From Barnesiella viscericola DSM 18177 (GTDB lineage Bacteria > Bacteroidota > Bacteroidia > Bacteroidales > Barnesiellaceae): DNA of 64,000 bases. The notes beneath the pieces were generated by a model. It saw nothing but the letters and a program-made list of their open reading frames with translations. It was not told the DNA's origin and ran no database searches. The translations under genes were made by a program, and so were the position numbers. Shown piece by piece: positions 55,351-63,483 of the stretch. The stretch lies in contig NZ_CP007034.1 of NCBI RefSeq assembly GCF_000512915.1, positions 2,418,001 through 2,482,000 of the forward strand, written 5' to 3'. Position 1 is the stretch's first letter; each line of letters begins with the position of its first letter.

Positions 55351-55531
55351 GTGAATGCCGTCATTCGGATTCGGAGGCGAAGTTCGTGGCTCGCCCGTTT
55401 CCACCGTCAAGGCCGGGCCTTGCGGTACGGGCAAAAATCATCCTCGCTTCGCTCCGGTATTTTTACCCGTAGCCTTGCCTGTGGAGGCGCGCCACGGGGG
55501 AGCCTCCGAAATCCGGATGACACCGTGTCAC
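55351..55531. repeat. Palindromic intergenic element, copy F
   Basis: 181 bp between topB and the nitrosative-stress module. The outer arm around GTCAT-CGGATT-CGGAGGC (55351-55378) pairs with 55501-55531, and GTGGCTCGCC with GGCGCGCCAC. Core CATCCTCGC-TTC-GCTCCGGTAT with a GGGCAAAAAT/ATTTTTACCC stem. The CAAAGGTA box is degenerate here (CGAAGTTC). Confidence 0.85.
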
Positions 55532-55551
55532 CCCGGTAAATATATATAGTT

Positions 55552-55788
55552 ATGAAAGCATCTGCACTTATCACAAGGATCATAGGCATGAGGTGGCTGT
55601 GGAAAGCGATCCTGATACTCGCTTTGGCCGCCGTGTTCGGATACCTCTATACAAGGGGAGTATCACCTGTATGGGCGGCGTTGGCAATAGTCTTTTTCAG
55701 GGGATTCTTCCGATTCCTCTATAAAATTGCCTGCATCATAGTGGCGGCGGCACTGCTGTTCGCCATAATCAGCGGTCTGATTTTCTGA
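55552..55788 (+). CDS. Small membrane protein, 78 residues
   Basis: Two or three hydrophobic helices (WKAILILALAAVFGYLY; VWAALAIVFFRGFF; IACIIVAAALLFAIIS). Unrecognised. First gene after palindrome F, 157 nt before the Nim-like gene. Confidence 0.65.
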   Translation: MKASALITRIIGMRWLWKAILILALAAVFGYLYTRGVSPVWAALAIVFFRGFFRFLYKIACIIVAAALLFAIISGLIF

Positions 55789-55945
55789 AATGTCACAATG
55801 CCATATGTCCTATAAATGTTAATCACAATATTTTATCGGATATGATAATGCTGTCTCTCTATCCGATGTGACTGGATGGTTATTGATGCTTCAGAAACAA
55901 TCAGATTGTTATTCTTTTATTTTTTATTTTTCTTAAATTTGCAAC

Positions 55946-56428
55946 ATGAAGCAGATGAGAAAAGCAGCAAGGCAGAAAGATGAGGAATGGGCACTTAATG
56001 TGTTTGACCGTGCACCCTTTGTAACTATGTCAATGATTCGTCTGGACGGAACGCCGTACGGACTCCCGCTGTCGTTGATAAGGAGTAACAGACGCACGTT
56101 TTATTTCCATTGCGCCGACGAGGGGGATAAGCTGGATTGCATAAGGGCCAATCCCGTTGTAAGTCTGAGTGCCGTCAGTCGATGCACCCCGAAGTTTGAG
56201 GCCGAGAAAAAGAATTTTACGATGTATTATGACTCTGCCATTGCTTTAGGGGAAGCGGAGATTGTGACTGATAATTCGGAAAAGATTATGGCTTTGCGTC
56301 TGCTCTGTCAACGCTTTCTCCCTAAACATATGGAGAATTTTGATGAAGCGATAAAGCGCAGTCTCGAACGAACCGTTGTTGTAAAGATAACGCTCACAGA
56401 GCCGTCGGTTGGAAAATCCAAGCCATAG
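55946..56428 (+). CDS. Pyridoxamine-phosphate-oxidase-fold protein (Nim-like)
   Basis: 160 residues of a PNPOx-like flavin-binding fold: GTPYGLPLSLIRSNRRTFYFHCADEG is close in layout to Nim nitroimidazole-resistance proteins, followed by KLDCIRANPVVSLSAVS and YYDSAIALGEAEIVTD. Activity on nitro-drugs cannot be claimed from sequence. A TAAATTTG box (55934-55941) ends four bases before the ATG, implying an almost leaderless transcript, or use of Met4. The next gene starts directly after its stop. Confidence 0.8.
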   Translation: MKQMRKAARQKDEEWALNVFDRAPFVTMSMIRLDGTPYGLPLSLIRSNRRTFYFHCADEGDKLDCIRANPVVSLSAVSRCTPKFEAEKKNFTMYYDSAIALGEAEIVTDNSEKIMALRLLCQRFLPKHMENFDEAIKRSLERTVVVKITLTEPSVGKSKP

Positions 56429-56719
56429 ATGAAGATCAAATATGAAATCAAGGTGGTATGGCAGATGATTCGTCTATACTGCCGCTTGAAAGAAGGGTAC
56501 AAAAATCTTTGTCCGGATTGTGAAAAACTGGCGGAATATGCGGAAAACCGTCTGCGCCATTGTCCTTTCGGTGATGAAAAGGGAAGCTGCCGTAACTGTA
56601 AGATACATTGTTACCGCCCGGATATGAAAGAAAAAATAAAAGAGGTCATGCGTTTTTCCGGTCCGAGAATGCTGTTTTATCATCCCGTCATGGCTATACG
56701 CCATTTGGCAGGGAAATAA
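56429..56719 (+). CDS. Nitrous oxide-stimulated promoter family protein (YgbA-like)
   Basis: 96 residues with the cysteine pattern of the YgbA_NO family: CPDCEKLAEYAENRLRHCPFG, then CRNCKIHCYRPDMKEKIKEVM and RFSGPRMLFYHPVMAIRHL. E. coli YgbA is induced by nitric oxide and aids recovery from nitrosative stress. ATG abuts the stop of the Nim-like gene, so both are one transcript. A terminator hairpin follows. Confidence 0.88.
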   Translation: MKIKYEIKVVWQMIRLYCRLKEGYKNLCPDCEKLAEYAENRLRHCPFGDEKGSCRNCKIHCYRPDMKEKIKEVMRFSGPRMLFYHPVMAIRHLAGK

Positions 56720-56721
56720 TA

Positions 56722-56757
56722 AAGACATCCGAGGAGTCTATGCTCTCCGAATGTCTT
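56722..56757. terminator. Bidirectional terminator
   Basis: AAGACAT (56722-56728) pairs with ATGTCTT (56751-56757), extended by CCG/CGG and GAG/CTC pairs inside. It lies between the convergent YgbA-like and cupin genes. Confidence 0.75.
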
Positions 56758-56779
56758 AATTGTGAAAGCCAGTACGGGA

Positions 56780-57079
56780 TTATGCATTGAGTTTGGTGAC
56801 AAGAACCTTGAACCGTTCCGTAGCCTTTAAGGAATGTTTCACACCCGGTGTCATAGTGAGCGCATCACCCTCTTTCAACTCAAGCACTTTATCCTCAATA
56901 GTGAACTCCATGCTTCCTTCTATTATCTGGACGAGCACGTCGGCATTAGCCGTATGTGTGGGAATCTCAAGTCCCTTGTCTACTGCCATAAGGAGCGAAA
57001 GCCCGCTATGGTTCTGCATGACAATCTCCTTTGCTATGGAGCCGTCCGCGTATGGAATTCTGTCTTTTAATCTGAACAT
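56780..57079 (-). CDS. Single-domain cupin protein
   Basis: 99 residues, one cupin barrel: GLEIPTHTANADVLVQIIEG and ELKEGDALTMTPGVKHSLKA, with His residues fit for metal binding. Last gene of the leftward Hcp operon, 13 nt after the small membrane protein. Many such cupins in anaerobes sit beside redox-stress genes. Confidence 0.85.
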   Translation of the reverse strand: MFRLKDRIPYADGSIAKEIVMQNHSGLSLLMAVDKGLEIPTHTANADVLVQIIEGSMEFTIEDKVLELKEGDALTMTPGVKHSLKATERFKVLVTKLNA

Positions 57080-57092
57080 GTCGTAAATTTAT

Positions 57093-57212
57093 TTAGAGGT
57101 TTCTTTTTTTGCGAATCTTCATAGTGATGACAAAGCCGATGCCGAATATAAGAAAATATAATGCGGTGAAGGCAAGCCCGAGGCAGAGGAACAGTTCGGA
57201 TGATATTCTCAT
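57093..57212 (-). CDS. 39-residue membrane protein
   Basis: Translates as a single TM helix (ELFLCLGLAFTALYFLIFGI and onward) followed by a basic tail (MKIRKKRNL). Its ATG overlaps the stop of the upstream membrane-protein gene by four bases (57209-57212), which supports real, coupled translation. Lies between that gene and the cupin in the Hcp operon. It resembles small stress-related membrane proteins but has no recognised family. Confidence 0.7.
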   Translation of the reverse strand: MRISSELFLCLGLAFTALYFLIFGIGFVITMKIRKKRNL

Positions 57213-57631
57213 GACTTGACTGATTTAAAGGTTTCCTGCAAACGCGGCGGTATTCGCCCGTTCATATATTTCTGCCATCCGGCATTCAGTATGATAAGGA
57301 GCAATATCCACCATTCGGGGTATTTCAGAAAAAGCAACGACAGGGTTATTGCTACCGCTATGTTCACGACAATCCATCCCCACAATCCGGCCTTCCTGAA
57401 ATCAATCCTAACATCACCGGCAGCGGCCGCCACGCGCCACGTGCCGAGTCCGGACTCACAGACATATGCACAGTATGCCATGAGTGTGGAACCGAGAAGC
57501 GCCTCGGCAGCCGAATACCCGTGGTCAAGATGGAAATATGCTGCAAGCGACAGCGCCGCCAGCCAAAGGATGGCGTGTGCCGCCGCTATCACATATTTAT
57601 GGATAAACCGATTCACATTCCGACCGTCCAT
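57209..57631 (-). CDS. Integral membrane protein of the Hcp operon
   Basis: 140 residues with about four TM helices (VIAAAHAILWLAALSLAAYF; ALLGSTLMAYCAYVCES; WGWIVVNIAVAITLSLLFL; WWILLLIILNAGW). Unrecognised. Five nt after hcp and coupled to the 39-residue protein, so likely functions with Hcp under nitrosative stress. Confidence 0.75.
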   Translation of the reverse strand: MDGRNVNRFIHKYVIAAAHAILWLAALSLAAYFHLDHGYSAAEALLGSTLMAYCAYVCESGLGTWRVAAAAGDVRIDFRKAGLWGWIVVNIAVAITLSLLFLKYPEWWILLLIILNAGWQKYMNGRIPPRLQETFKSVKS

Positions 57632-57636
57632 TTCTT

Positions 57637-59307
57637 TCAGCCGATAAGGGTAGCCAGATCTTCGTCAACGGTGGTGATGGTACCTATATTGAACTTCTCC
57701 TGAAGCACTTTCAGAATTTCGGGGGTGAAAAACGCCGGCAGCGTCGGGCCGGTGTGGATATTCTTCACTCCGAGGCTCAACAGGGCCAGAAGCACTATCA
57801 CCGCCTTCTGCTCATACCATGCGATGTTGTAGACAATCGGCAGATCGTTGACACTCTCCAGGCCGAAAGCATCCTTGAGAGCATTGGCAATCACGACGAG
57901 CGAATAGGAATCGTTACACTGTCCGGCATCGAGCACGCGCGGAACACCCTCGATATCACCGAGCGGAAGCTTGTTGTAGCGGTATTTGGCACAGCCTGCG
58001 GTGAGAATCACGCAGTCTTTAGGGAGCCTTTCCGCAAATTCCGTATAGTATTTGCGCGAGGGCATTCTGCCGTCACAGCCTGCCATGACCACAAACTTGC
58101 GGATTTTACCGCTTTTGATGAGGTCGATAATCTTAGGTGCCAGAGCGAGCACCTGGTTATGGGCGAATCCGGCGACAATCTCACCGTGCTCTATCTCTGT
58201 CGGCGGCTGGCATGTCTGCGCCCGCTCTATGATTTCGGAAAAATCCTTTTTGCCGTCCTTCCCCTCGAGGATAAAATGTGTGCCGGGCATTCCGACGACA
58301 CCGGTCGTGTAGACGCGGTCCATGTAGGTGGTTTTCGGACGCGGGGGCACAATGCAGTTGGAGGTGAAGAGGAACATGCCGTTGAATGTCTCAAACTCGT
58401 CAATCTGCCGCCACCATGCGTTGCCGTAGTTTCCTGCGAAGTGGGGAAATTTCTTGAAGAACGGGTAGCTCTGGGCGGGGAGCATCTCCGAGTGGGTATA
58501 GATATCGACACCTTTGCCGGCGGACTGTTCGAGCAGTTCCTCAAGATCCTTGAGGTCATGACCGCTCACGAGTATGCCCGGATGGTTTCTGACACCAATG
58601 TCGACCCTGGTGATTTCGGGGTTGCCGTAGGTCGATGTGTTTGCCTTGTCAAGCAGCGCCATAGCCTTTACACCGCCCTCGCCCACATTAAGGACAAGCG
58701 AGAACAGTTCGTCCACATCTATGTCAGGACGGCTTATCTCGGCAAGGGCGTTCTCGATGATGACATATACATCTTCGTCCTCATAACCGAGGTTACAGGC
58801 GTGACGGGCATAGGCCGCCATACCCTTGCAGCCGTACATGGCAAGCTGTTTGAGACCTCTTATGTCCGGGTTCTTGTCGTGGAGAACACTTGTGATTTCT
58901 TCTTTAAGAGTACCTCCGTGTTCGATTACCTCATGTACGCCATATTCCTCCTTTGGAATATGATACGACACCTCAGGCATGAAAGGAGGCTCCATGCCGC
59001 GTTTTTTCGACTCTCCTTCGAGTTCGTTTTTCAGTTCGAGGGCTTTTGTGATATAGCCGTCGAGCATATCATTGTCGAAATTCGCGTTGGTGATGGTGGT
59101 GAACAGTGCGTCGACGATAAACCGGGATGCACCCTTGCTTGATGCGCCTTTCTCGCGCAACTGCCGGTTTACGATGGCGATTCCCCGGGCTATATAAAGG
59201 AGCTGATCCATTCTTGCAGACGTCTCGGGTTTCTTTCCGCATACACCTTGTATCTCGCAGCCTTTGCCGCGTGCCGTCTCCTGGCACTGGTAACAGAACA
59301 TTTTCAT
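57637..59307 (-). CDS. hcp: Hydroxylamine reductase / hybrid cluster protein
   Basis: 556 residues. The N-terminal cysteines C5, C8, C17 and C23 ([20 protein letters not shown]) bind the first Fe-S cluster. Downstream cluster-binding segments are present ([56 protein letters not shown]). The enzyme reduces hydroxylamine or, in current views of E. coli Hcp, nitric oxide in anaerobes. Part of the operon DUF488, hcp, two membrane proteins, cupin. Confidence 0.95.
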   Translation of the reverse strand: MKMFCYQCQETARGKGCEIQGVCGKKPETSARMDQLLYIARGIAIVNRQLREKGASSKGASRFIVDALFTTITNANFDNDMLDGYITKALELKNELEGESKKRGMEPPFMPEVSYHIPKEEYGVHEVIEHGGTLKEEITSVLHDKNPDIRGLKQLAMYGCKGMAAYARHACNLGYEDEDVYVIIENALAEISRPDIDVDELFSLVLNVGEGGVKAMALLDKANTSTYGNPEITRVDIGVRNHPGILVSGHDLKDLEELLEQSAGKGVDIYTHSEMLPAQSYPFFKKFPHFAGNYGNAWWRQIDEFETFNGMFLFTSNCIVPPRPKTTYMDRVYTTGVVGMPGTHFILEGKDGKKDFSEIIERAQTCQPPTEIEHGEIVAGFAHNQVLALAPKIIDLIKSGKIRKFVVMAGCDGRMPSRKYYTEFAERLPKDCVILTAGCAKYRYNKLPLGDIEGVPRVLDAGQCNDSYSLVVIANALKDAFGLESVNDLPIVYNIAWYEQKAVIVLLALLSLGVKNIHTGPTLPAFFTPEILKVLQEKFNIGTITTVDEDLATLIG

Positions 59308-59329
59308 AAGTGGAGGATATGTTAAGAAG

Positions 59330-59680
59330 TTATGTTGTTAGAAGATTATAGATCACAATAGCATTGTTATGTTGTTCGTCATGAGAGGAATAAAGTAACG
59401 TCACGACAGATTTCTGTGCAAGAAGATGTCGCAATGTCCCGAATGAAGGATTTTCCTCCAGTTCCTTGGTATATCGTATCTCAAATTCGGGCCAGCGGTC
59501 AGTGGGATCTTCATGGAACCATTCGCGGAGTTCTGTGGACGGCGCGATATCCTTATCCCACAAATCATAATGGAAAGTCTCGTGCGAGAGACCTCTCGGC
59601 CAAAGTCTGTCTATATATACCCTGAAGCCGTCTTCCGGAGAAGCGGGTTCGTAAGCCCGTTTTAATTGATATTGTGTCAT
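59330..59680 (-). CDS. DUF488 family protein
   Basis: 116 residues. [30 protein letters not shown] (shown in part) and [17 protein letters not shown] are the DUF488/YeaO signature. First gene of the leftward Hcp operon, 22 nt before hcp. Function unknown. Confidence 0.88.
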   Translation of the reverse strand: MTQYQLKRAYEPASPEDGFRVYIDRLWPRGLSHETFHYDLWDKDIAPSTELREWFHEDPTDRWPEFEIRYTKELEENPSFGTLRHLLAQKSVVTLLYSSHDEQHNNAIVIYNLLTT

Positions 59681-59872
59681 AAACTGTGATATTACATATT
59701 ACTATTTACTATCCAATTTCAACACCTGTATCTGCGGTATGGTTCATAATTAATAATGCGTCATTAGGATTGAATTTTATTTGAAATAAAGCATACCACA
59801 AAACTTGATATTAGTAGTACCCCGTTGAAAAATGACTGCATGAACCAGGGTCGAGTGGAATAGTCTGGCTGA

Positions 59873-60040
59873 CAGACCCGAAGGAACTACCGGGCAAAAT
59901 TAGCGCCCGCCTCTTTCGGACTGCAAGGCCGGGCCTGTCGGTTTCGGGAAAAATCATCCTCGCTACGCTCCGGTATTTTTCCCGAAAGCCTTGCATTACC
60001 GGAGTCGGCCGCTGTAATGCCCTTGTAGTTCATCGGGCTG
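59873..60040. repeat. Palindromic intergenic element, copy G
   Basis: 168 bp. CAGACCCGAAGGAACTAC (59873-59890) pairs with 60024-60040, and CTGCAAGGC with GCCTTGCA around CGGGAAAAAT/ATTTTTCCCG and a CATCCTCGC-TAC-GCTCCGGTAT core. CAAAATTA at 59895-59902 is a reversed TAnnTTTG box. Separates the nitrosative module from the PRTRC cassette. Confidence 0.87.
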
Positions 60041-60076
60041 CCAAGCCCGGATATTCAATAATAAATTAAAAAAGAA

Positions 60077-60292
60077 ATGACTATGAGACAGGCTATCATG
60101 ACAGCGGCACAGCCGGCGGTGACAATCCCGGTGCCGAAGAAAAGAATCGTCCGGATCCAAAGACCGGAAATCAAGTTTCCGTCACGCAGGACAGGGGGAC
60201 CGGTGCATATCTCCACCATCCTGGATCCTATAATTGAGATAAGCCGCCATCCCGACCGCAACAGGCTTCTCGCTGAATTCTTCAAGGGATGA
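60077..60292 (+). CDS. Hypothetical basic protein preceding the PRTRC cassette
   Basis: 71 residues, basic, Pro/Ile-rich (PVPKKRIVRIQRPEIKFPSRR), then a helix-like ILDPIIEISRHPDRNRLLAEFF. Unrecognised. 36 nt after palindrome G and 45 nt before the PRTRC-E gene, same strand. A minus-strand frame over the same DNA was judged a shadow. Confidence 0.58.
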   Translation: MTMRQAIMTAAQPAVTIPVPKKRIVRIQRPEIKFPSRRTGGPVHISTILDPIIEISRHPDRNRLLAEFFKG

Positions 60293-60337
60293 GCGCAGGC
60301 AATAACCGGAAATATTCACACTAAATACGATAAGAAT

Positions 60338-61423
60338 ATGTTTTTTCAATCAATGAACCAGATGATGACCCCTAACGTGGATATCACGTTGGTCATCCGC
60401 AAATCCGCCGAGGGACGCATGGCGGTGTCGGTGCTCCCGAAGTCAAACACACTCAAGGACGAGGCGCAGAACAGCATCGTGCCGCTGACACTTAACGGCA
60501 CACCCGAAGAACTCGACTCAGGCTTCATGCAGGTGGTCGCACGTCCTATGCAAAAAGCATCAGGACTGATCTCCAACATGGCGCAGTTCGAGGCGCAGGC
60601 CAACAAAGCAGCGTCATCGAGCAAGGGAGCTAAGGAAGCCAAGACGAAAGAATCCAAAGAGGACAGGGAGAAGCGCGAGAAGTATGAAAAGAATCTCAAG
60701 AAGGCAGAGGAGCATATCGCCGCCAAGAGACACAAGGAGGCTGTGGACGCGCTTACCGAGGCACGCAAGTACGCCAAACCCGACGACTTGAAGACAATCG
60801 ACGAGCGGCTTGACGAACAGAAGAAGTTAGTGGGACAAGGAGATCTCTTCGCAATGATGGAGGAACCCGAGCAGGCTCAACCGCAGCAGCCCCAAGTCCA
60901 GCAACCGGTGCAACAGCCCGCGACGGCGCAGGTACAGCAACCGCAGGCACAGCCTCTGCCAATGCCGGAACCTGTACCGCAAGTTCAACAGCAAACTGTT
61001 CAACAAACCGGGCCACAACAGCAACCTACCATGCCACAGCAGGAAATGCCGGCACAAGCCGCACATCCCGCTCAACAACCATACGGCAACCCAGGACAGG
61101 GATATGGTGGCCAGTACGGATATCCGCAACAGCCGCAGGGATGGCCGCAGCAGGCACATCCCAACGGTGGTTATCCGCAATATGCGCATCAAAATGGCGG
61201 GATGACGCCGCCAAACGGGGGACAACACGGCACGTATCCTCCCAACGGGCAGCCACGGTATGCGCAGCAGCCGATGCCATTCGAGCATGACATGGCAGCT
61301 CATGCACCAAGAATGGCGGACCCTGACGACGCTCCTCCTTACCGGCCGGAGGAATATGCAGACTACCCCGACTTCCCGGCATCAATGTTACAAGGAAACT
61401 ATGTTCAACCTCAAATGATGTAA
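60338..61423 (+). CDS. PRTRC system protein E
   Basis: 361 residues. The N-terminal domain (VDITLVIRKSAEGRMAVSVLP; PLTLNGTPEELDSGFMQVV) matches PRTRC-E proteins; a charged coiled coil (EDREKREKYEKNLKKAEEHI) follows, then a long Gln/Pro/Gly-rich tail from about residue 175. PRTRC stands for the ParB-related, ThiF-related cassette of mobile elements. Confidence 0.85.
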   Translation: MFFQSMNQMMTPNVDITLVIRKSAEGRMAVSVLPKSNTLKDEAQNSIVPLTLNGTPEELDSGFMQVVARPMQKASGLISNMAQFEAQANKAASSSKGAKEAKTKESKEDREKREKYEKNLKKAEEHIAAKRHKEAVDALTEARKYAKPDDLKTIDERLDEQKKLVGQGDLFAMMEEPEQAQPQQPQVQQPVQQPATAQVQQPQAQPLPMPEPVPQVQQQTVQQTGPQQQPTMPQQEMPAQAAHPAQQPYGNPGQGYGGQYGYPQQPQGWPQQAHPNGGYPQYAHQNGGMTPPNGGQHGTYPPNGQPRYAQQPMPFEHDMAAHAPRMADPDDAPPYRPEEYADYPDFPASMLQGNYVQPQMM

Positions 61424-61427
61424 GACT

Positions 61428-61649
61428 ATGGCACTCGAAATCACAGGAATCAAACGCGTGTTCACTTTCAAGAAAGGAACAGCCACAATCACACTTGACG
61501 ACCCCAATCCATCGGACAGCCCCGAAATGGTGATGGGTTTCTATTCCAACACCTATCCCGAACTGACAACCGCCACTGTCCACGGTCCCACCATGAAGGA
61601 CGATGCGGCGGTCTATGAGTTCAAGACCACAATCGGAACCAAAGGATAA
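61428..61649 (+). CDS. PRTRC system protein C
   Basis: 73 residues. ITGIKRVFTFKKGTATITLDD and YSNTYPELTTATVHGP match PRTRC-C. The short beta-hairpin/helix layout and C-terminal TTIGTKG, ending in glycine, recall ubiquitin-like proteins; the ThiF/E1-like gene at 63480 makes that comparison attractive but unproven. Four nt after PRTRC-E. Confidence 0.85.
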   Translation: MALEITGIKRVFTFKKGTATITLDDPNPSDSPEMVMGFYSNTYPELTTATVHGPTMKDDAAVYEFKTTIGTKG

Positions 61650-61655
61650 GAACCA

Positions 61656-61820
61656 ATGCCCGTAAAACCTAAAAAAGAGAACCAATGCAGACTCCTGAGC
61701 GAATCACAGTCGGAACAGCTCGCAAAACTGCTCATAAGCCAGACCGAGAGGCGCTATCATTACGGAGTGAACCGGCAAAGAAGAATTACAGCGCCCAGCG
61801 GTGCTGTAATTCTTTTCTGA
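61656..61820 (+). CDS. Possible 54-residue overlapping protein
   Basis: ATG at 61656 opens a frame (MPVKPKKENQCRLLSESQSE and onward) that overlaps the 5' end of the next gene in another frame and ends at 61820 inside a hairpin with T run. Both this start and the next at 61685 follow the same GAACCA sequence. It could be a leader peptide or the true gene of this stretch. Confidence 0.4.
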   Translation: MPVKPKKENQCRLLSESQSEQLAKLLISQTERRYHYGVNRQRRITAPSGAVILF

Positions 61821-62782
61821 AAACGACCTTCCAGAGCACAGTACCTTCGTTCATAATCAAGGATTATGGGGATGGGACTTTCAACATAATCACGCAGGAG
61901 AACTATGATTTCCTGCGTGATTCATATTTCCGATATGCGGAATTGTTGAACGTGAAGGCCGACCATACACCCGGCAGAACCCTGAATGATAGCATCAACC
62001 AGTTATTCTATGACTTGGAGACCATTCTCTCCGACAAGATTGGTCTGAATATCGAGATGTATGACGGCAGACTTCATTTTACACTCTGGAAATACCATCG
62101 CTGGGGAACCTGCGAGCTGTATTATTTCCCAATAAAATTTCTAACCCAAGTCAACGCCGAACTTAGACGTATAGCCATATCGTTCCTTAACAGGTTCATG
62201 CGCGCAAACGGGATAGGTTCAATATTGGATTGTGATGAACATGAGTGTATAATGGAAAGTATCCTTTGGGAACATGACACCAATGAGACAGACAAAGAAA
62301 TTATCAAGGACAGGAAACGCATAGAGTCATATCAGACCGGCGCGATAAACAAGCTACTCAAACGTGTTGAAACAAAGTCATATCATGATGACATACACAC
62401 TGCGTTACATGACTATAAGCCGGTTAGCGCATGGGAATCAAAACTGATAGACGCCATGCTGGACGGTATGGAATTCCTTGACCCGAAGAAACCGATAATG
62501 GATTATGACTATGACCCATATTTTGAGGAAGAGCCGGACATATATCCGGTGAGGCTGCACCGCCAGATCTGCATTGTTTATGAGGATGACGACATAGTGA
62601 CAAGGACACTGATTGACTTCATAAACTCTGATTACCGGGAATCATACGAGATAATACCGGTGACAACCATGAAACTGACTCCTGACACCAAATCTCTCTT
62701 CAAAATATCGGATGAGTATCCCGAACGGTTCTTTCAATGGTCCGACAAATTCATTAACATCATAAGAAATTTTGAATCATGA
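61685..62782 (+). CDS. PRTRC-cassette protein of unknown function
   Basis: 365 residues from the only available ATG (61685). The first 40 residues overlap another frame and a hairpin, so the true start may lie downstream at a non-ATG codon. From TVPSFIIKDYGDGTFNIIT on, the sequence looks like a real soluble protein. It sits between PRTRC-C and PRTRC-B, where PRTRC-F-type proteins occur in some cassettes; the match is positional only. Its stop overlaps PRTRC-B by four bases. Confidence 0.65.
   Translation: MQTPERITVGTARKTAHKPDREALSLRSEPAKKNYSAQRCCNSFLKTTFQSTVPSFIIKDYGDGTFNIITQENYDFLRDSYFRYAELLNVKADHTPGRTLNDSINQLFYDLETILSDKIGLNIEMYDGRLHFTLWKYHRWGTCELYYFPIKFLTQVNAELRRIAISFLNRFMRANGIGSILDCDEHECIMESILWEHDTNETDKEIIKDRKRIESYQTGAINKLLKRVETKSYHDDIHTALHDYKPVSAWESKLIDAMLDGMEFLDPKKPIMDYDYDPYFEEEPDIYPVRLHRQICIVYEDDDIVTRTLIDFINSDYRESYEIIPVTTMKLTPDTKSLFKISDEYPERFFQWSDKFINIIRNFES
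61781..61816 (+). terminator. Terminator-like hairpin within the start of the PRTRC gene
   Basis: AAGAATTACAGC (61781-61792) pairs perfectly with GCTGTAATTCTT (61803-61814); the loop is 10 nt and a TTTTCTG run overlaps the right arm end. An intrinsic terminator or attenuator shape lying inside the annotated reading frame. Confidence 0.55.
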
Positions 62783-63483
62783 CAAATACTAATCAACTGA
62801 CACGGGAGATAAGTTCCGTTATATATCCCAAGGCCGTTCTGATCGCCTATGTCAGCGAGGACGAGAAGAAGCATTTTCTGGAGATGCGTGCAATAGACAA
62901 GAATGGAAACATGGGTGAAGGACGCCCCGTGACCTTGGAGTTCATGAATGACCTTGTGAGAAATTATTCGGAAGTACATGACAGCACTCCATGCGGGATA
63001 TTGCCGTCAAATCTGCTGTATTGCGATACACGCAAGGGGTCTGAACGGTATGTATGGTATAATCCGCCGCAAAGACGAATGATGTATTTTGTGGAAAGCC
63101 TGAAGATTGAAAATGCGGAATATAATGTTCCGGGAGTGATCTATGAATCAAAGGAAGGTGGCGGAATGAACGTGTATGCCTTCAAAGGAGAAGTCCCCAC
63201 TCCGGAGACAAAACTGTACGCCGCCCCGTTTTTCAACGTCACGAGTGCCAGCGTGTGCATGGGGAATCCGAAAATTGAAAGTCCGAGGCAACCGACATTC
63301 GGAACATTTCTGGAATATCTTGAGAAAAGGTTCTGGCTGACGGAGTTCTCACACTTGGGCGGAGGCCGTAATCCTACGAAGTCCAATCTTGTGCTGGTGA
63401 CAAAGGCCGCACGTGACAAACCGTTCAACCTCAATGAACTTATACCTCTGAATAATCTTAAACTAAAAGACCTTCTGAAATGA
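62779..63483 (+). CDS. PRTRC system protein B
   Basis: 234 residues. IYPKAVLIAYVSEDEKKHFLEM, then PSNLLYCDTRKGSERYVWYNPP and FFNVTSASVCMGNPKIE are PRTRC-B signatures. Coupled to both neighbours by ATGA overlaps. Likely acts with the ThiF-like protein. Confidence 0.85.
   Translation: MTNTNQLTREISSVIYPKAVLIAYVSEDEKKHFLEMRAIDKNGNMGEGRPVTLEFMNDLVRNYSEVHDSTPCGILPSNLLYCDTRKGSERYVWYNPPQRRMMYFVESLKIENAEYNVPGVIYESKEGGGMNVYAFKGEVPTPETKLYAAPFFNVTSASVCMGNPKIESPRQPTFGTFLEYLEKRFWLTEFSHLGGGRNPTKSNLVLVTKAARDKPFNLNELIPLNNLKLKDLLK

Noticed and set aside
15848-60040. Short minus-strand frames in several palindromes with similar peptides (for example MQGFREKYR and ARMIF words)
   Set aside because: The shared residues follow directly from the conserved palindrome core; frames vary in length and have no supporting start context. 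They are better explained as shadows of a structured element than as proteins.
60055-60285. Minus-strand 76-codon frame opposite the gene at 60077
   Set aside because: The plus-strand frame fits the orientation and spacing of the PRTRC genes better; the minus frame ends at the palindrome edge with no neighbours.
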